The notes: generated by a model not told the origin, from the sequence alone. Positions 24,368-36,997 are shown, counted from the stretch's first letter. The stretch is DNA of 64,000 nt from Diadema setosum (GCA_033980235.1 CM067072.1:17611047-17675046), one strand, 5' to 3'. Made by a program: numbers and translations.

Positions 24368-24766
24368 GAGAGAGGTTTTAGTCCAGATGACTGCGTGATG
24401 GCTGAAATGTGTTTGAATCTTTTCAGATTGTTCCCCGCACTCGGCAATTTGTTCACATCTGTCTTTTCTTTCCCGTCTGTTTTTCCTCTTCCTTCACACC
24501 TAAATGGGAGTGAAGGGATGGACCCTTTCATAATTTAAGTTGCCCTAAAACATTTTGGTACAAGTCGGCTTATTGAGTTTGCTAACAACGTTTGCATGAT
24601 TGCGATCCAACGCATTATACTTTCCCCGTTTTTTGTGCTTCGACGAAAATCATCCCTAATTGATTACTGGGTACAAACTTGAACTTTTTGTCATTGTGTA
24701 TTGATGCGTGGCATTTTAAGCGTTGCACAACATATGACAAAAATAGGTAAACATATAGATAAATAG

Positions 24767-24778
24767 ATTGATTGATTA

Positions 24779-24836
<58 letters not shown>

Positions 24837-24901
24837 AAGTAGATAGATAGATGGATGGATGGATAGATAGATAGATAGATAGATAGATAGACAAATAGAT
24901 T
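24767..24901. repeat. Compound (GATT)n then (GATA)/(GATG)n microsatellite
   Basis: About seventeen GATT units, then GATA with three GGAT units, then GATA again. Confidence 0.95.
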
Positions 24902-24954
24902 TACTGCATATAACCAGGGAGGTGGGCTTCCAACTCCCTGATATAATGAAGAAC

Positions 24955-25095
24955 AACAATGTATAATTACTATAAGGTCCTCAATTGTTGTACATTCTTT
25001 TCAATACATAATGTTCTGTTTACCTTATTCTCTGTTGTCAAAAGAAGTGTAACTTATGTTTTGTCGGAAAATGAAATAAACTTTGAATTGAAAAA
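24955..25095 (+). mobile_element. 3' tail of a non-LTR retroelement, candidate
   Basis: The stretch ends GTCGGAAAATGAAATAAA followed by CTTTGAATTG and an A-run. A near-identical terminal block, GTCGGAAATGAAATAAA, occurs at 39970-39986. Shared tails at unrelated loci suggest truncated copies of one family. Confidence 0.45.
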
Positions 25096-26312
25096 AAAAA
25101 GAACGACTCAGTCAGGTTCTGTAATGCCATGGAATATGCCTTCACACTGATATCCAACAACACAGCAGGTTTGTGACAATGGGGCTTTGAGAGCGATGGA
25201 TTCTGTCCTAATATATCCGTCTTTTGATTTCACTTTCCGACAAGTTGTCGTAAACTGCGCCAACGATCTTGTTTTGTGTAGATTTGCCATGAGTAATGAG
25301 AAAAATCGAAAAAAAAAAATACATCCAGAATTTTTCCTTGGACGAACTTCTCTGGAGGTTTGACGGGTTTCAACCCAACGGCGGCGAATTTGCTGCAGGA
25401 GGCAGCCTTCCCACCTTTTCTATGAACATTGTCGAAATTGTCACAAACAGCATCAAATTTTATTGATGCATTAGGATGTCATCTGTTTTTAATGTTGCCA
25501 GTTTCGAGCGTTGTTGAGACACTTCCGAGAAGGTCCGTTCTATAGGGAAGTCTATAAAAGGAATTTGACTTGTCAGTGTTACCATTAATCATAAGACGGT
25601 CGCGTATTGTCCCATAACCTTCTCTAACCATTTATTGCCTATTTGTTGGCCTCATTTTATTAGCTATAGTTACATTTCATTGATTACACACAGTTTTATC
25701 GCCAAAAGAGTGATTTCTGGACAAATGTTTCCCATTAAACCTGCTGAGTTAACACTCACTTGGAACTCGTCCGAGACAAAAGGTGTAATGTCTTGTAATT
25801 TATTACCCATTGCCCTAATATAAGTAGAGTCATCTTTTGATATAACTTTGTGTCATTCCTCTTTGTTAAACCTAAGTCGATGGATATAAGAGTGCCGCTC
25901 CTTGCCATAAGCCCATTGTCGAAAGAGTTACGTCAACACAGTGTAACAGCTACCATCCTCAACTCACAGACTGATTTAACTTGTTTGAAAAGATCCTGCG
26001 GCAATATTTTGGTGGAGGGATATAAAAAGCAAACGCCCTCTACTGTTTGGATTTACATATACCGCAAACCCCTCTCTTGCTCATGAGGTATAAAATAATG
26101 TCATCGTTGATTTATCAGTGCAGGTACACTTGGAGGATCTCAGGTTTATTCTAACCTTATATTCTGGAGAAAATGATAAAATTGTCCCTAAATAATCATT
26201 CGTATAGCACAACATGAATACACAAAGGATAGCAGGGGCTTGATTTCACGTCATCAAATCATTCAACGCCACCCGCCTAAGTGTCAGATGACAACCGAAG
26301 ACAGGGAGATGG
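25096..26312. other. No gene seen
   Basis: Unique-looking AT-rich DNA. The small open frames here have no recognisable domain or splice context. Confidence 0.5.
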
Positions 26313-26317
26313 GTAGT

Positions 26318-26404
<87 letters not shown>

Positions 26405-26460
26405 TAGATAGATAGATAGATAAACAGATACGTAGAAAGATAGATAGTTAAACAGACAGA
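26318..26460. repeat. (GATA)n microsatellite
   Basis: About 26 GATA units to 26422, then degenerate GATA/CAGA units. A G11 run at 26499-26509 and a TG-rich patch (26520-26550) follow. Confidence 0.96.
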
Positions 26461-26550
26461 CATACACAGACGGACAGATTATATGGCCTACATAGAGAGG
26501 GGGGGGGGGAGGAGGGAGAGTGTGTGTATGCGTGTGTGCGTGTATGTGTG

Positions 26551-27163
26551 AAAAAGAGGGAAAGAGATAGCTGTGCAGCGTCCATTGACAGGCGTTTAAA
26601 GTTGATTCCCGCCAAGTTAATTGTTTGCAGTTTTTCTCAGCTTTACCTAACAACCATAACCTGGCTATACCCTGTCTCATCTGATCTACAGAAAACAGCA
26701 AATTGCAATTTGAATTCTAACCGAAATCAATAATCTGACATTAGTTATCAACTGACTCTGTCGATAACATTGTAAAGTTATCATGTATTCGAAGTATACA
26801 TCAATGGGATGCCTAATCCGACATTAATCACCGCATGTGGGGTGCCCAAGGAAGGATGAAATATAAAGGTGATCTGGACAGAACAGGAATGTATTGTCGT
26901 GATTTGATCTTTCTTATAAAAAGAAGGCTAGGAGAGAACTGTATCCAAGTATCTTTTATATATACATCTATAGCGAAGACCGAACAATGTCAGACTTCAA
27001 CACATAGAGATGTGAGGGCGCACTGACTAGGTAATATCCGAGACAACACCTGTTGTATGGGGCCGACATGGCGGGCTCATTAACGGCCCTTCCTACCTGT
27101 GATCTGTAAAGGTGAGCAAATCCCTTGCAAGGTCGATGGGCTCAACTGATTGGGCTGAGAAAT
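26551..27163. other. No gene seen
   Basis: No exon or repeat was recognised. A short GC-richer patch lies at 27050-27100 (GGGGCCGACATGGCGGGC). Confidence 0.5.
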
Positions 27164-27650
27164 TTAAAGGTACACTATGGTTTCATTCCCTGATTGTTTA
27201 AAAGTTGTTTTTTTTTTCACTCCATTTCACTCTTGATATACGAATAGACATAATACACTCAGTTTTCTCCGACTGTTAATTACTCATGCAAATACCTAGT
27301 ATGAACACTCATGTGCGCTGTTTTATGGAGTACGACGACATATGAAGAGTTTTATCGCAGAACGAGCAAACTCCATTCTTGTTAAGTTGAGATATTTGTG
27401 ATTAAAGCTGCTAAAAATAAAGAAAATGATAAGAAAATATAGGAAATTTAATTCATAACTTCTAGAATATTACAAGTTATGTCACAAATGAGGCGTTACT
27501 GGAAAAGTTTAAATTCGCTCTATCTGATTATGGTCTTATTTTGAAATGTTTAAAAATGGCGTTTAGCTCATTTTGCAATAAAACTCTTCATATGTCAAGC
27601 TCTTTAATGTCGATTAACGACCTACAATCAATAATAAAAGTCATATTTCG

Positions 27651-27681
<31 letters not shown>

Positions 27682-27813
27682 ACACGTTTGATCTATACTG
27701 TACCAGCAAATCTTTGCCAAAGACAGTTCACCTCTTTCAATGTACAGTTTGACTGGAATAGATAAAATGACATGAATCTCAGAAGTGTAATTTTTCTGTT
27801 GATTTGCCTTTAA
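27164..27813. mobile_element. Candidate TTAA-flanked inverted-repeat element
   Basis: The left end is TTAAAGG at 27164-27170 and the right end its complement CCTTTAA at 27807-27813. Inside are inverted arms 27337-27377 and 27552-27596 sharing GACATATGAAGAGTTTTAT, GAGC and CCATT. The ends agree with the Kolobok/T2 TTAAAGG rule, but terminal similarity beyond that is weak. Contains a (GTT)n tract at 27651-27680. Confidence 0.45.
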
Positions 27814-27849
27814 TCTGAAACATGAACGATTTTGATTCCCTTCAGAATA

Positions 27850-27870
27850 TCACGGGTTCAAATCCCGTGA
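27850..27870 (+). other. tRNA T-arm-like hairpin
   Basis: ACGGG-TTCAAAT-CCCGT forms a perfect 5-bp stem and 7-nt loop with a B-box match (GGTTCAAATCC). No D arm, anticodon arm or acceptor partner is found upstream, so it is not a complete tRNA. Confidence 0.35.
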
Positions 27871-28900
27871 GGATGATCGTTCACTCTACAAGCTGCAGTC
27901 TACGTGGGAGCGATGCATGCTGGTGGCTATATGTCGGCCGAAAGTTGTACCAAATGTTACTAGTAGGTGATAATAATTTCCCAGTCGAATTCTTTTCATG
28001 TTGCAGACATCTGGATGACTGTCAGCTCAGCGACTGTAACTTGTTAAAATATCGCAGTAAACTCCGACTTCGTGCTACAGAACAGCTTTTTGTATGATCT
28101 GGTGTATCCGTCAAGTTTAAAATGACTGATGTAGACAGAGAATCCGTTTGGTTAACAGAATCAGGCTCTAATAAAATACCTGGTTGCCAGTGGAACGCAA
28201 TGATCTGAGCCATCAAAATTTCGATCGAAAGATGCAAAATCGGGATGAAGTGAGTTAAAATACAGCATTGGCAACGACATGTATATATACCATTTAGTAA
28301 GGATGACAAGAACTTTGTGTGTGCGCAAGATGGATGTGTGGTATGTATGGTCACATTGTGGAAGCAAATTGACTTCGTAGACGTCATTCACAGACAAAAA
28401 AAAAAAGAATGACGTCTAAAGAGCATTGAAGATAAAGATAGAATAACTATGATCGTCAGTTTTGTTTAACTTGCAACTAAAGACACAGCAACAGATTTTT
28501 TTTTTTCATGAATAATCGCCCAATACAACGGATTGTTGACACATGACAATATATCCTGTGTTGTTCCTTTTTTAAAGATAATAAAAAAAATGGAATGATA
28601 AATTTCCGACATCGAGCGTAGGTATAACGGAAGTGGGCCCGTTTGTCATTTCCTGTCATCATTATCATCTTCACTGTCATAATTGTCATCATTCAATGAT
28701 AGTAACTTTTATGTCCACTTTTATTTTCCTGTTAGAATTAGTTATCACCCCTTCTGGACCTTGTCTATTATGAGTTATCTAGTTGAATCCGCTTCAAGTT
28801 CAGCGCTCTGGTCAATAAAGTTGGACTTGCGTCGTAGATTCGAGAGTTGTGAAGAAGACCCTCATTACAGTGGAACAATCTTGATACCGGGCAATCAAAG
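27871..28900. other. No gene seen
   Basis: No exon was recognised. The minus-strand frame 28022-28387 (121 codons) lacks any recognisable domain. Confidence 0.5.
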
Positions 28901-28904
28901 TAGT

Positions 28905-28950
28905 ATTTATGAAAAGTAGTATTTATGAAAAGCTATAGCTTTTCATAAAT
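28905..28950. repeat. 30-bp perfect palindrome with a direct repeat
   Basis: 28921-28950 is a perfect palindrome (ATTTATGAAAAGCTA and its complement). The left half is also duplicated directly (AGTAGTATTTATGAAA twice, from 28901). Confidence 0.85.
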
Positions 28951-31370
28951 ATCACTATTTTGTGGAGACGCAATCTGACCATAACTCACAGGGAGGCTCA
29001 TGTTGACATAGTGAATAGACTGCGATATTGTCATGTGAAGTGGAATTATGAGATTAATATCAAATGTCCTGTAAACGCAATAAGTTACAGAAATACACAT
29101 TGTTGAATTATTCCCCTTTGATTGATTTGATTTGAACTGATCCTTTATGAGATAACAAGACCCTAATATAAGCAACCTATAGGATGAGAAAGAATAGTGG
29201 GCTATCTTTTTTTTCCCCGCCCATCTAATTTTCCAAGACGCGCATGAATCACACCTTTAAAACGGGGAAATATTCGATACACTCTTACCTCCCCAAGTAC
29301 TCTCATAAGATGACAGCCCCAGCAAAAGGGGAGTGGGAGGGGAAGCAGAAATCTATTTATTTTTCGGTTACAGCAGTATAACACTTCAACGTACCCTCAT
29401 TTGTCAAACAGGCAATGGTCGCTTTATTCACCACAAAGGGCCTCAATTTGACACATTTTACGCCGGTGGTCCAGCTCGTTTCGAGTCTCCGTCACGCTAA
29501 ATAGTCTATCATTGTATGGCGCCCCGTAATAGTATAAGGTGACAAAGCGGTCTACTGAGAACCAAGGCGGATAGCCCCCGATGCTACCGTAATCTATGGG
29601 GAGGAGCACGCCCTTGTATCGGCCCAATGGCAGTGATGTTCCGTCAAGTGCCATCCAATGCGAGGGTTTAAAGGCTCTATCGACTTATGATGCTATAAGG
29701 TGTTGTCATGCCATGTCTACTCTATGCTTTTCGACGAGTGTTGAACTTGACTGCATGTTAGAGCTCTCACAAAGTTACGAAACTGTCCGAAGAAATTAAC
29801 TCTAATTGTTTCTTGAACAACATTAAGTTTTCACAGTTGACAGTAACAAAAAGTCATGTATCAATCAGCAAAAGTGGAAAGAACATTGGCGAGTAATTTG
29901 TGTAAACTTTAAAACAGGGTATATCAGTTTTGATTTTTCAAATCCTATCATCTTTTTCCTTTTAAAACATTTATCTATCATGACATGATATTCATAAGCA
30001 CTGTGCTCTCAGAAAGTCATGTCATTATTATCACTCAAACATACTGCTAGTAAACCGAGTCAAAGCGGAACACTCTGGTTTTGTATTATGAAGAAAAAAG
30101 TTCTGCACATTAAAAAAAAAATTCATTCACTAGTACCTGTTTCCCTGTATTTCCTCTGTTCAGATATAACTCAATATACACTTAACATTCAATTGACTCT
30201 GCGTTATATTCTTGTATGAAAAGGGAATGTAGAAATCAAATCAAACCAAATCAAATATCTGTCTCAGGAATATCAGAGGCTTTTTATTATTCCACAGTGT
30301 TATCTCATTAAGATCAGTGCAATAAGATTGGGACTTTCGTAAACAAAAAACAAACAAACAAACAAACAAACTTCGTTGTCTTATTTCTCAATTGAACAAT
30401 GATCAAACGAATGTAATACGAATCTATACACAATCCATAGAACACGAAAAAACAAATACAAACTTAACTGAAAAGAAATCCCACTGAAAAAACGAATCAA
30501 AGGAAATAAACAACACGTTAGACAAAAGAGTAACATGTCCCGGAGAAATCCTATAGATAAAACTCACGGTAGTAACATAGTTCATTCGTGAGGAGGAACA
30601 CGGGTAAGTTCTGGGTTTTACTTGAAGACTTTTTCGGATTCAATTTGCGTTTGGTTTTACCTTTAATAGTGCCTATTCCTTAAACTGACGTAACATTTCA
30701 CGTTCTTGTTGTGATTTGCTGATATTGTCAGTGAGATTATAAAGCCTGTCATTATCTATCATTAAATGGCCTCAAATTAAACGGCTGGCGGACTTTGTAG
30801 CCTCGTCTTTGTCCGGGAGCTGTTGATGGGTCAGTCGAGCGGGACGCTCCGGGGAGGCCACCATTTGGCATGCAGTCATCCTAAGATTTTTGAAGACTTG
30901 GGAAGGTGTTTTTAAAGTGTTTACGATTTGGAGACGCCAAAAATAATGGCCTTCTGGTAAGAGACAGAAAGAAATCTGTTGAAACAGAAGTTAAAGGAGA
31001 GAAAGAGAAACGTTCCTGTTTGTTGTGAGCACCCTGTGACGGTAATTGTTGCGACTTTCTAACTGTAATCCTTGGTGTGTTGATAGAAAACATCTTCAAA
31101 CTTCGGGGATTATAGGGAGGTGGGCAGAGGTGGTGGTCGCAAGGACCTTGATTGAAAGTTCTCTTGGAGACAGTTAAAGAGGGGTGCTTGTCAGTCAGTT
31201 GTGACGGACCTGGAGGGCTTTTGGTTGGTCAGTAATCATCTGCCTACATTTGCCTTCGACTTAACATGAACACTAAAGGAGTTGATTTTGGCGACATTCC
31301 CCTTTTCATCCTTTAGTCTTCCGAACATTTTCTTAAGAGAGAACTGATTAATTTTCTTTCTTTTTTAATG
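28951..31370. other. No gene seen; one GC-richer island
   Basis: A (CAAA)n patch lies at 30350-30371. 30770-30890 is a GC-richer, repeat-free segment (TCGAGCGGGACGCTCCGGGG) preceded by TCATTAAATGG and AATTAAAC homeodomain-like cores, a candidate regulatory island. Confidence 0.4.
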
Positions 31371-31374
31371 TACA

Positions 31375-31377
<3 letters not shown>

Positions 31378-31411
<34 letters not shown>
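31378..31411. repeat. (AT)n microsatellite
   Basis: About 16 AT units. Confidence 0.95.
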
Positions 31412-31413
<2 letters not shown>

Positions 31414-32056
31414 CATCATCCAGAAGAAATTTAAGACGAAATTAAAAGGACCTTCTTTGGTGAAAATTAGATGTCATTAAACAATTTATTTATCATTTTC
31501 ATATATCATGAATAGAATACCGTACAACCTTCACGACTGCTTTATATTGAGATCAATATTCGTGAGTAAAGTGCTCTAGAGTACATGCGTGAGTTCAACC
31601 CAACGTATTAATACAGACAATGACCTGGTCATTATTTTTTGTCTTAGAGGCTCTTCTCGATGTACAGACTCTCGGCACATATCCCGTGTCTCTCCACGGG
31701 TGAGTTGCGCGGAGGGAGAGGAGAGCGGCCCGAGTTGGTACGTGGACTAGTTGACGCCATTCATTTCCCATTCACGTTGATACCGCATTCTCTACTCAAT
31801 AAATTCCAAAGTGGAAACAAAACATCGTTATTATTTAAGGATGGTGTTAGGTGGTCCTGCAGAGCCCAACGCTGTTACTGATGGTGCTTGTCAGACATCT
31901 CCCCAGCCCCCTAAAAAACTGTAAAAGTTACTACATCTAGCAAAAGAATAAATCTACATCTAATATCAAATCAAATTGCAAGAAGTTGAGCTTATCATGT
32001 TAGAATATGTCTCAAGCATAAAACTTACATTTTAGCAAGAGAAATTATGACTTCCC
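31412..32056. other. No gene seen
   Basis: AT-rich. A short GC-richer patch lies at 31680-31750. No exon was recognised. Confidence 0.5.
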
Positions 32057-32204
32057 GGGGCCCGTTCCATAAAACTTGTCATCAGTGACAAGTTGTCATA
32101 GATGTGACAAGCTACTGAAATCCTTGCATCTGATTGGCTGAGAGCAAATTTGTCATAGAAATGTGGCAGTTGTCACTGATGACAAGATTTATGAAACGGG
32201 CCCC
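32057..32204. mobile_element. Short inverted-repeat DNA transposon (MITE), 148 bp
   Basis: The left terminus GGGGCCCGTTCCATAAA, followed by CTTGTCATCAGTGACAA, is matched in inverted orientation at the right end (32170-32204) with two or three mismatches, giving terminal repeats of about 35 bp. The interior holds further TGTCATAG/TGACAA motifs. Too small to code. The superfamily is uncertain, and I could not settle a target duplication. Confidence 0.85.
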
Positions 32205-32206
32205 TG

Positions 32207-32506
32207 GACTCATTAATCTTAGACTCAGCGATCCCACACTCAGTAATCTCAACTTCAGTAATATCAGACTCACCGATCTCACACTCAGTAATGTTAGACT
32301 CAGTAATCTCAGACTCGGTAATCTCAGCTTCAGTAAACTCAGACTCAGCAATCCCATTTTCAGTAATCTCAGTCTCAGTTATCGCAGACTCGGCAATCCC
32401 ACACTCAGTATTTTCAGTCTAAATATTCTCGGACTCGGTAATCTCGGACTCGGTAACCTCACACTCAGTAATCTCAAACTCAGTAATCTAAGACTCAGTT
32501 ATCTCA
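32207..32506. repeat. 15-bp minisatellite, 20 units
   Basis: Exactly twenty 15-bp units of consensus GACTCAGTAATCTCA fill 300 bp, beginning two bases after the MITE end. Because 15 is a multiple of three, long frames stay open on both strands and spell five-residue repeats. This is a composition effect, not evidence of a protein. Confidence 0.95.
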
Positions 32507-32524
32507 GAGGACTCATGCGTTGAG

Positions 32525-34590
32525 CTCGTTATGGTGTCTTTCAAGAGCCAAAAATGTTGCCTCACATCGTGCGCTTAGGATTATCATCCCCATGTCTTCA
32601 TCATCATTACCATGTTTCTAGGAGTAGCAAAGTTTATATTAGTGGCAAGTGGATGAAATCAAGAAACTTCAGTTTTGTAATGATTACAGTCTGTGGTCAG
32701 CTGCTAAGTGAAATTATGTAGGTATCATCCATGCACTGTCTCGATAGTTATATATGTGAAATCCGATGAGAAACCTTTTTGTTATGGACTTGTATCCCTC
32801 AGATATAGGTAAATCTCACATATATCAAGAATTTAAAGTACCTTTGCGAGTAAATGGTCGAAATTTATTCAGCTGAGCCACCTCCTTAGCTTGAAGAACA
32901 ACTTTAGTGAGTATCAAGAACCGGCGATGACAACATTACGCATGACATGTGGTTTTGAAGAAACAATTCTCAAATGGACGCAGGCTCTGTGGATTAGGGT
33001 ACTTAGAAAATGATTGCATACATACACACTACGCATGATTTAATTGCCATTTTAACTATGATATAATTACATAGGAACTTTTATCAAAATTATTTCATTC
33101 CATCTGCTCAATATATTTCCCAGCTTAGGATCTCTCTCTGTCAAAGTCACTTGTTCCGTTCTCTTTCTAGACGCTGTTGTAACAGTGTCCAGAGCACAGG
33201 CTCAAATCTTAGCTGCTAAAGTAAACTTTTCCCTCTTTTTTCTTTTTTTTTCTTGAACAGATCGGAAGTTTTTTCATGCCAATCATCACTCCCTGGCCAG
33301 GCAAACAGGACAAAGTATTGCGATTATGACGCGAAGCAAAGAAACTGAAAGCGGAAAAAAGGAGGGGCAAGTATAAAGTGCAAATGAACTTGGCTGTGTC
33401 TCACGTTCTGTGAAAATACAAAGAGAGAAAGAAGAGGGAGGCCGAGAGAAGAGGAGGAAAAAATTGGTAGATCGCTAGAGGGTTTCCTGCCGCACTGGCT
33501 CACTCGTATTTCTTGCTCGCTGGAGCAGGCCACGGGTCAGCCACGATCCCATTACATGCCCTCGTACGAATTATATCGGTATTCCTAGCACAACACGGTT
33601 TCTTCCCACCTCGCTAAAGGCGCAACTCCTGTTTTCTTTACGTCTACTAGAGCGCTTGTTTTTAACCTGCCATTCGAAAAAAATATACCTGTGGATAAAT
33701 ATGCTTCAATAATGGAAGAGTGTATGCGTATGTATAGGTGTTTCCTTGTAAGAGAGAGTCAGAGTGAAAAAGAGAGAGAGGGAAAGAGAAAGGAGGTAAA
33801 AGAAAGAAAAGGGGAGAGAGTGTCTATCTTTGGTTTCATTTAACCTGTTGAAGTTTCAGTTATGCTGTTTTACTGACATTATACTCGTGTAAAGACCGGT
33901 AATCGTGATGCTTTTTAGGGACTTTCGCATGAGTTTGATCTTCTTCAGGAATAAAAAGTATTTCAAGGAATTAAAAGCGTTCAAAGTTTATCATGTCATT
34001 AAAACACAATACCGCTTCCTCGAAGGGAAGAGCCTCTACAGGAGAAACACGTTTAATGCTACGTAAATTGAAACCTTCATTTTCCTTTTAGATCTCACCA
34101 TTCACCCATGTTTTATACGATTTTGAGTTAAAGAGAAAGGCTACTTCTTGTAGTACGAGATCCTGTTTTGACGACATACATGCATAACCAATCAAGTTTC
34201 ACCAAAACAGTAGCAACTAGAAAGCTCTAATTGATCACAATTCAGGCAAAAGAACTTCGTCTCTTGTCCAGATTAGACTTTTAGCTGCATGTTACAAAAT
34301 AAGTTTTCACTTATCTTTCTCTTCTGTATAACAGCGCTAAAATAACAACTACAGGTCAGCTCATTCCGCTATTTCCCTCACCCCCCCCACACACACACAC
34401 AAATCTTCGACAATACAAGTAGCAACAGGAGAGTCTTGTGTTGCTTGAAGGTTTGAACAGAGTCTTATATAAAATCAGAGCATGTTTTAATTAAACACGG
34501 TGACGATCAAAACATAAATTGTTGATCGGAACAACAAGCAAAAATATGTTTATCATTACAGTGAATAGATCCAATGTCCTCATACGAAAT
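32525..34590. other. No gene seen
   Basis: Contains a GA-rich tract (33750-33821) and a short CCCCCCCCACACACAC patch (34381-34400). No exon was recognised. Confidence 0.5.
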
Positions 34591-34596
34591 TAAATT

Positions 34597-34987
34597 TTAA
34601 AGGGATTGTACATTTTTGGTTGAGAACTAACATCAGGTGTATAACATTTTTTGGTGAGATAATAAGAAACCTCTTATGAAATATTAAAGATCATGTAATT
34701 CTAAAAAGGATGCAACGTTTATTCGATGAAAATTGGTTATGAAATGGCGGAGATATCAAAACAAGCGATCCTAATAAGATTGAAAGGCCACGACTTTTAT
34801 TACGATCTCTTTATTTTACCTTGTTTTTGGATATCTCAGTCATTTCAAAAACAATTTTCATAAAATAAACTTTTAATTCCCCCTAGAATTGTATGCTCTT
34901 TAACATTCCATAGAGAGGTTTCTAAATATCTTCAAAAACGTTACAAGCTGAATCCTCACCTCAGCCGGTACTGTATAATCCCTTTAA
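34597..34987. mobile_element. TTAA-flanked fold-back element (Kolobok/T2-like MITE)
   Basis: TTAA target sites lie at 34597-34600 and 34984-34987. The termini AGGGATTGTACA and TGTATAATCCCT are inverted copies. The whole element is a long imperfect palindrome: arms of about 190 bp share GAAACCTCT, AATTTTCAT, AATAAAC, GATATC and GAAATG blocks around a centre near 34800. The TTAAAGGG terminus and TTAA duplication match the Kolobok/T2 families known from Xenopus and marine invertebrates. No transposase is encoded. Confidence 0.8.
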
Positions 34988-36360
34988 GTGAGATTGAAAC
35001 GAGCATGTTGTTTGTCGTCTAAGAAATGAAATGAGATGTACATCATTCTGAAGATATCAAAACCATGCACTGCGTCTTCAGCACGAATGTAACAAAATTT
35101 CATTAAGGGCAGGATGTTGCACTGAGTTATCAACAATGATTTTTTTTTAAAGGATTGGTTTGCATGAATAAGAAATGTTATGTGAAAAAAAATGTATCAG
35201 TGAGCAAAAAAAAAAAAACGAAAAAGAAAAAGATAAAAAGGGGTAGGAGAAAGAAGCTAAACATGACCACACTATTCTTTATATATCACAGTTTTGAGAT
35301 CAGCGGTAATGTAGCTTATAGCATCAGCTGACAAAGAATATTATTTTATCATAAAGCATTCACTCTGCCTCTCGGACGGATGTGTCAATGTTTTCTTGGC
35401 TCACTTTCAAAGGGGGACAAAAGGACTGTCTTCTTTAGCCACTTTATGAGGTCGCATCCATGGTCCCACGTCTGCACTCTCTCTCTCTCTAGATTGCAAT
35501 CAATTTTCTTACGAAAAGAGGGAAGACACTAGGCCTAAGTAATTGTATGCTTAAATACAATTGAAAAAACCCCGAGATATAAAAAAACTGGCTAAGTCAC
35601 TGTTTATATTCGGTAAATCAAATGCAACTGAGGTACTTTTGACAGCTATGTATAATAGGCCTATATTATATATCAACTTCCTCTTTATATCTATATGCGA
35701 AAGATGGAGTGTTAAAATGGACAACACAAGATAATCAAGAAGTACAATTCTATAAAATGGAAGGGAGGGGTGGTCTAATAACTATGCATGAATGTGCGCA
35801 TACAGAATGTAAAAAAAAAGACGCACTTACATAACCCGCATTCTGTTGTCATGTCAATATTCACAGCAATAATCCCCCCCCCCCTCCCCCCGACAATGCA
35901 TGTTATCACGTCGAGATATAGCCTAGGTATTTGTAACAGAGGCATGGAAACAATAAACACAGCAGCTCCAAATATGAAAATCGATGAGACTATACATATC
36001 AATTGTACACATATTACGCCAAATATATATACACCGTGGATATATAAATGATACATAAAAAATGAAAACAGTGAATGTCATAGACAGCTGAAAAGCTAAG
36101 CAAGTTACATTACAATGTACTTAAAAGATTTTTGTCTTATTAACATAGCCTTCATAACACGGAAGAGAAATTGCGGTAAAAGAGAGCTTCTTTTTTTATC
36201 TTTTTATTCTCATTTTTTAAGCAAAGGAAAGAATTATCGTGAAGACATTTTTTTTTATAAGATAAAATTGTGGACGCAGATGCGATTGCAAAATAATTGT
36301 ACTAAACTCACAAATGCTGGGAGAAAAATATCTCCAACTTATCTGTCGTTTTTGCCGACG
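34988..36360. other. No gene seen
   Basis: AT-rich. Two TAGGCCTA octamers (35530, 35656) and a C11 run (35874-35884). No exon was recognised. Confidence 0.5.
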
Positions 36361-36414
36361 TGAATGCGGTAATCAGTGACTTTTGCCTACATCCTAATAA
36401 TGCGCGACAAAAAC

Positions 36415-36480
36415 GCGTGACGTCACGAGACTTCAATGCCTACCAGTCCGCCGCCCAGCGTGTGGTCCGACCAATCAAAA
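36415..36480 (+). promoter_or_regulatory. Candidate promoter-proximal elements upstream of the DMRTA-like exon
   Basis: A full palindromic CRE, TGACGTCA, lies at 36418-36425 and a CCAAT box (GACCAATCA) at 36469-36477, with a GC-box-like CCGCCC at 36450-36455 between them. They sit in a GC-richer block (36360-36610) about 520-580 bp upstream of the start codon. A TATA-like TATATTTT occurs at 36783-36790. The motifs are seen directly. Their use as a promoter, and the transcription start itself, are inferred. Confidence 0.45.
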
Positions 36481-36790
36481 GACGCGTTACAAAGCCGTCG
36501 CTCCGCGCTGTGGCTGCATTCGCACGGGGCCACAGGCTGATGAATGGAAGAAGGTGTTTTGTACTAAGCTGGCCGCGAAGAAACGGTGACACGAGCTCTT
36601 GTTGAAAAGCATGTGCGACAAAGTTGCGGTGGAGATCTCTTTTTTTCTTTCCTTGGATGGATCATTATTAAGCTATGCCATTTTACCTGACGGCGGAAAA
36701 TCTGTAAAGCGGGCAATTTCTCGCTGCGAACGACTCCTTGTTGACAAGAAAGACTGCGTCAGTGTGTTGAGAGACTCGCCGATATATTTT

Positions 36791-36997
36791 GCTTAGCATA
36801 TTTTGGACTTTTCTTCATGACATTTGTTATCATCCATTTCGAGTTGATCTCACTACAAATACTGGATTTTAGTTCAATACATTGACACTTAACTGGACTT
36901 AAACTGCGTTATGTCTCTGCCACATTTCTGAATTGTAGTTGTTTGTGAGGAAAAACGGAGTTTTTAGGTGATTTTGCCTTTTAGTTGTGCTCGTGCC
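36791..36997 (+). other. Probable 5' leader of the DMRTA-like transcript
   Basis: If transcription starts near the TATA-like site at 36783, this stretch is the 5' UTR. It contains at least two short upstream ORFs: an ATG near 36819 followed by about 22 codons, and an ATG near 36911 followed by six codons. Such uORFs could dampen translation. There is no experimental start site, so the extent is uncertain. Confidence 0.3.

Noticed and set aside
27850..27870. Complete tRNA gene
   Set aside because: Only a T arm is present. No acceptor partner, D arm or anticodon arm upstream.
32134..32523. A 129-codon ORF resembling a pentapeptide-repeat protein
   Set aside because: It is a 15-bp minisatellite read in frame, open on both strands, and its start lies inside a MITE.
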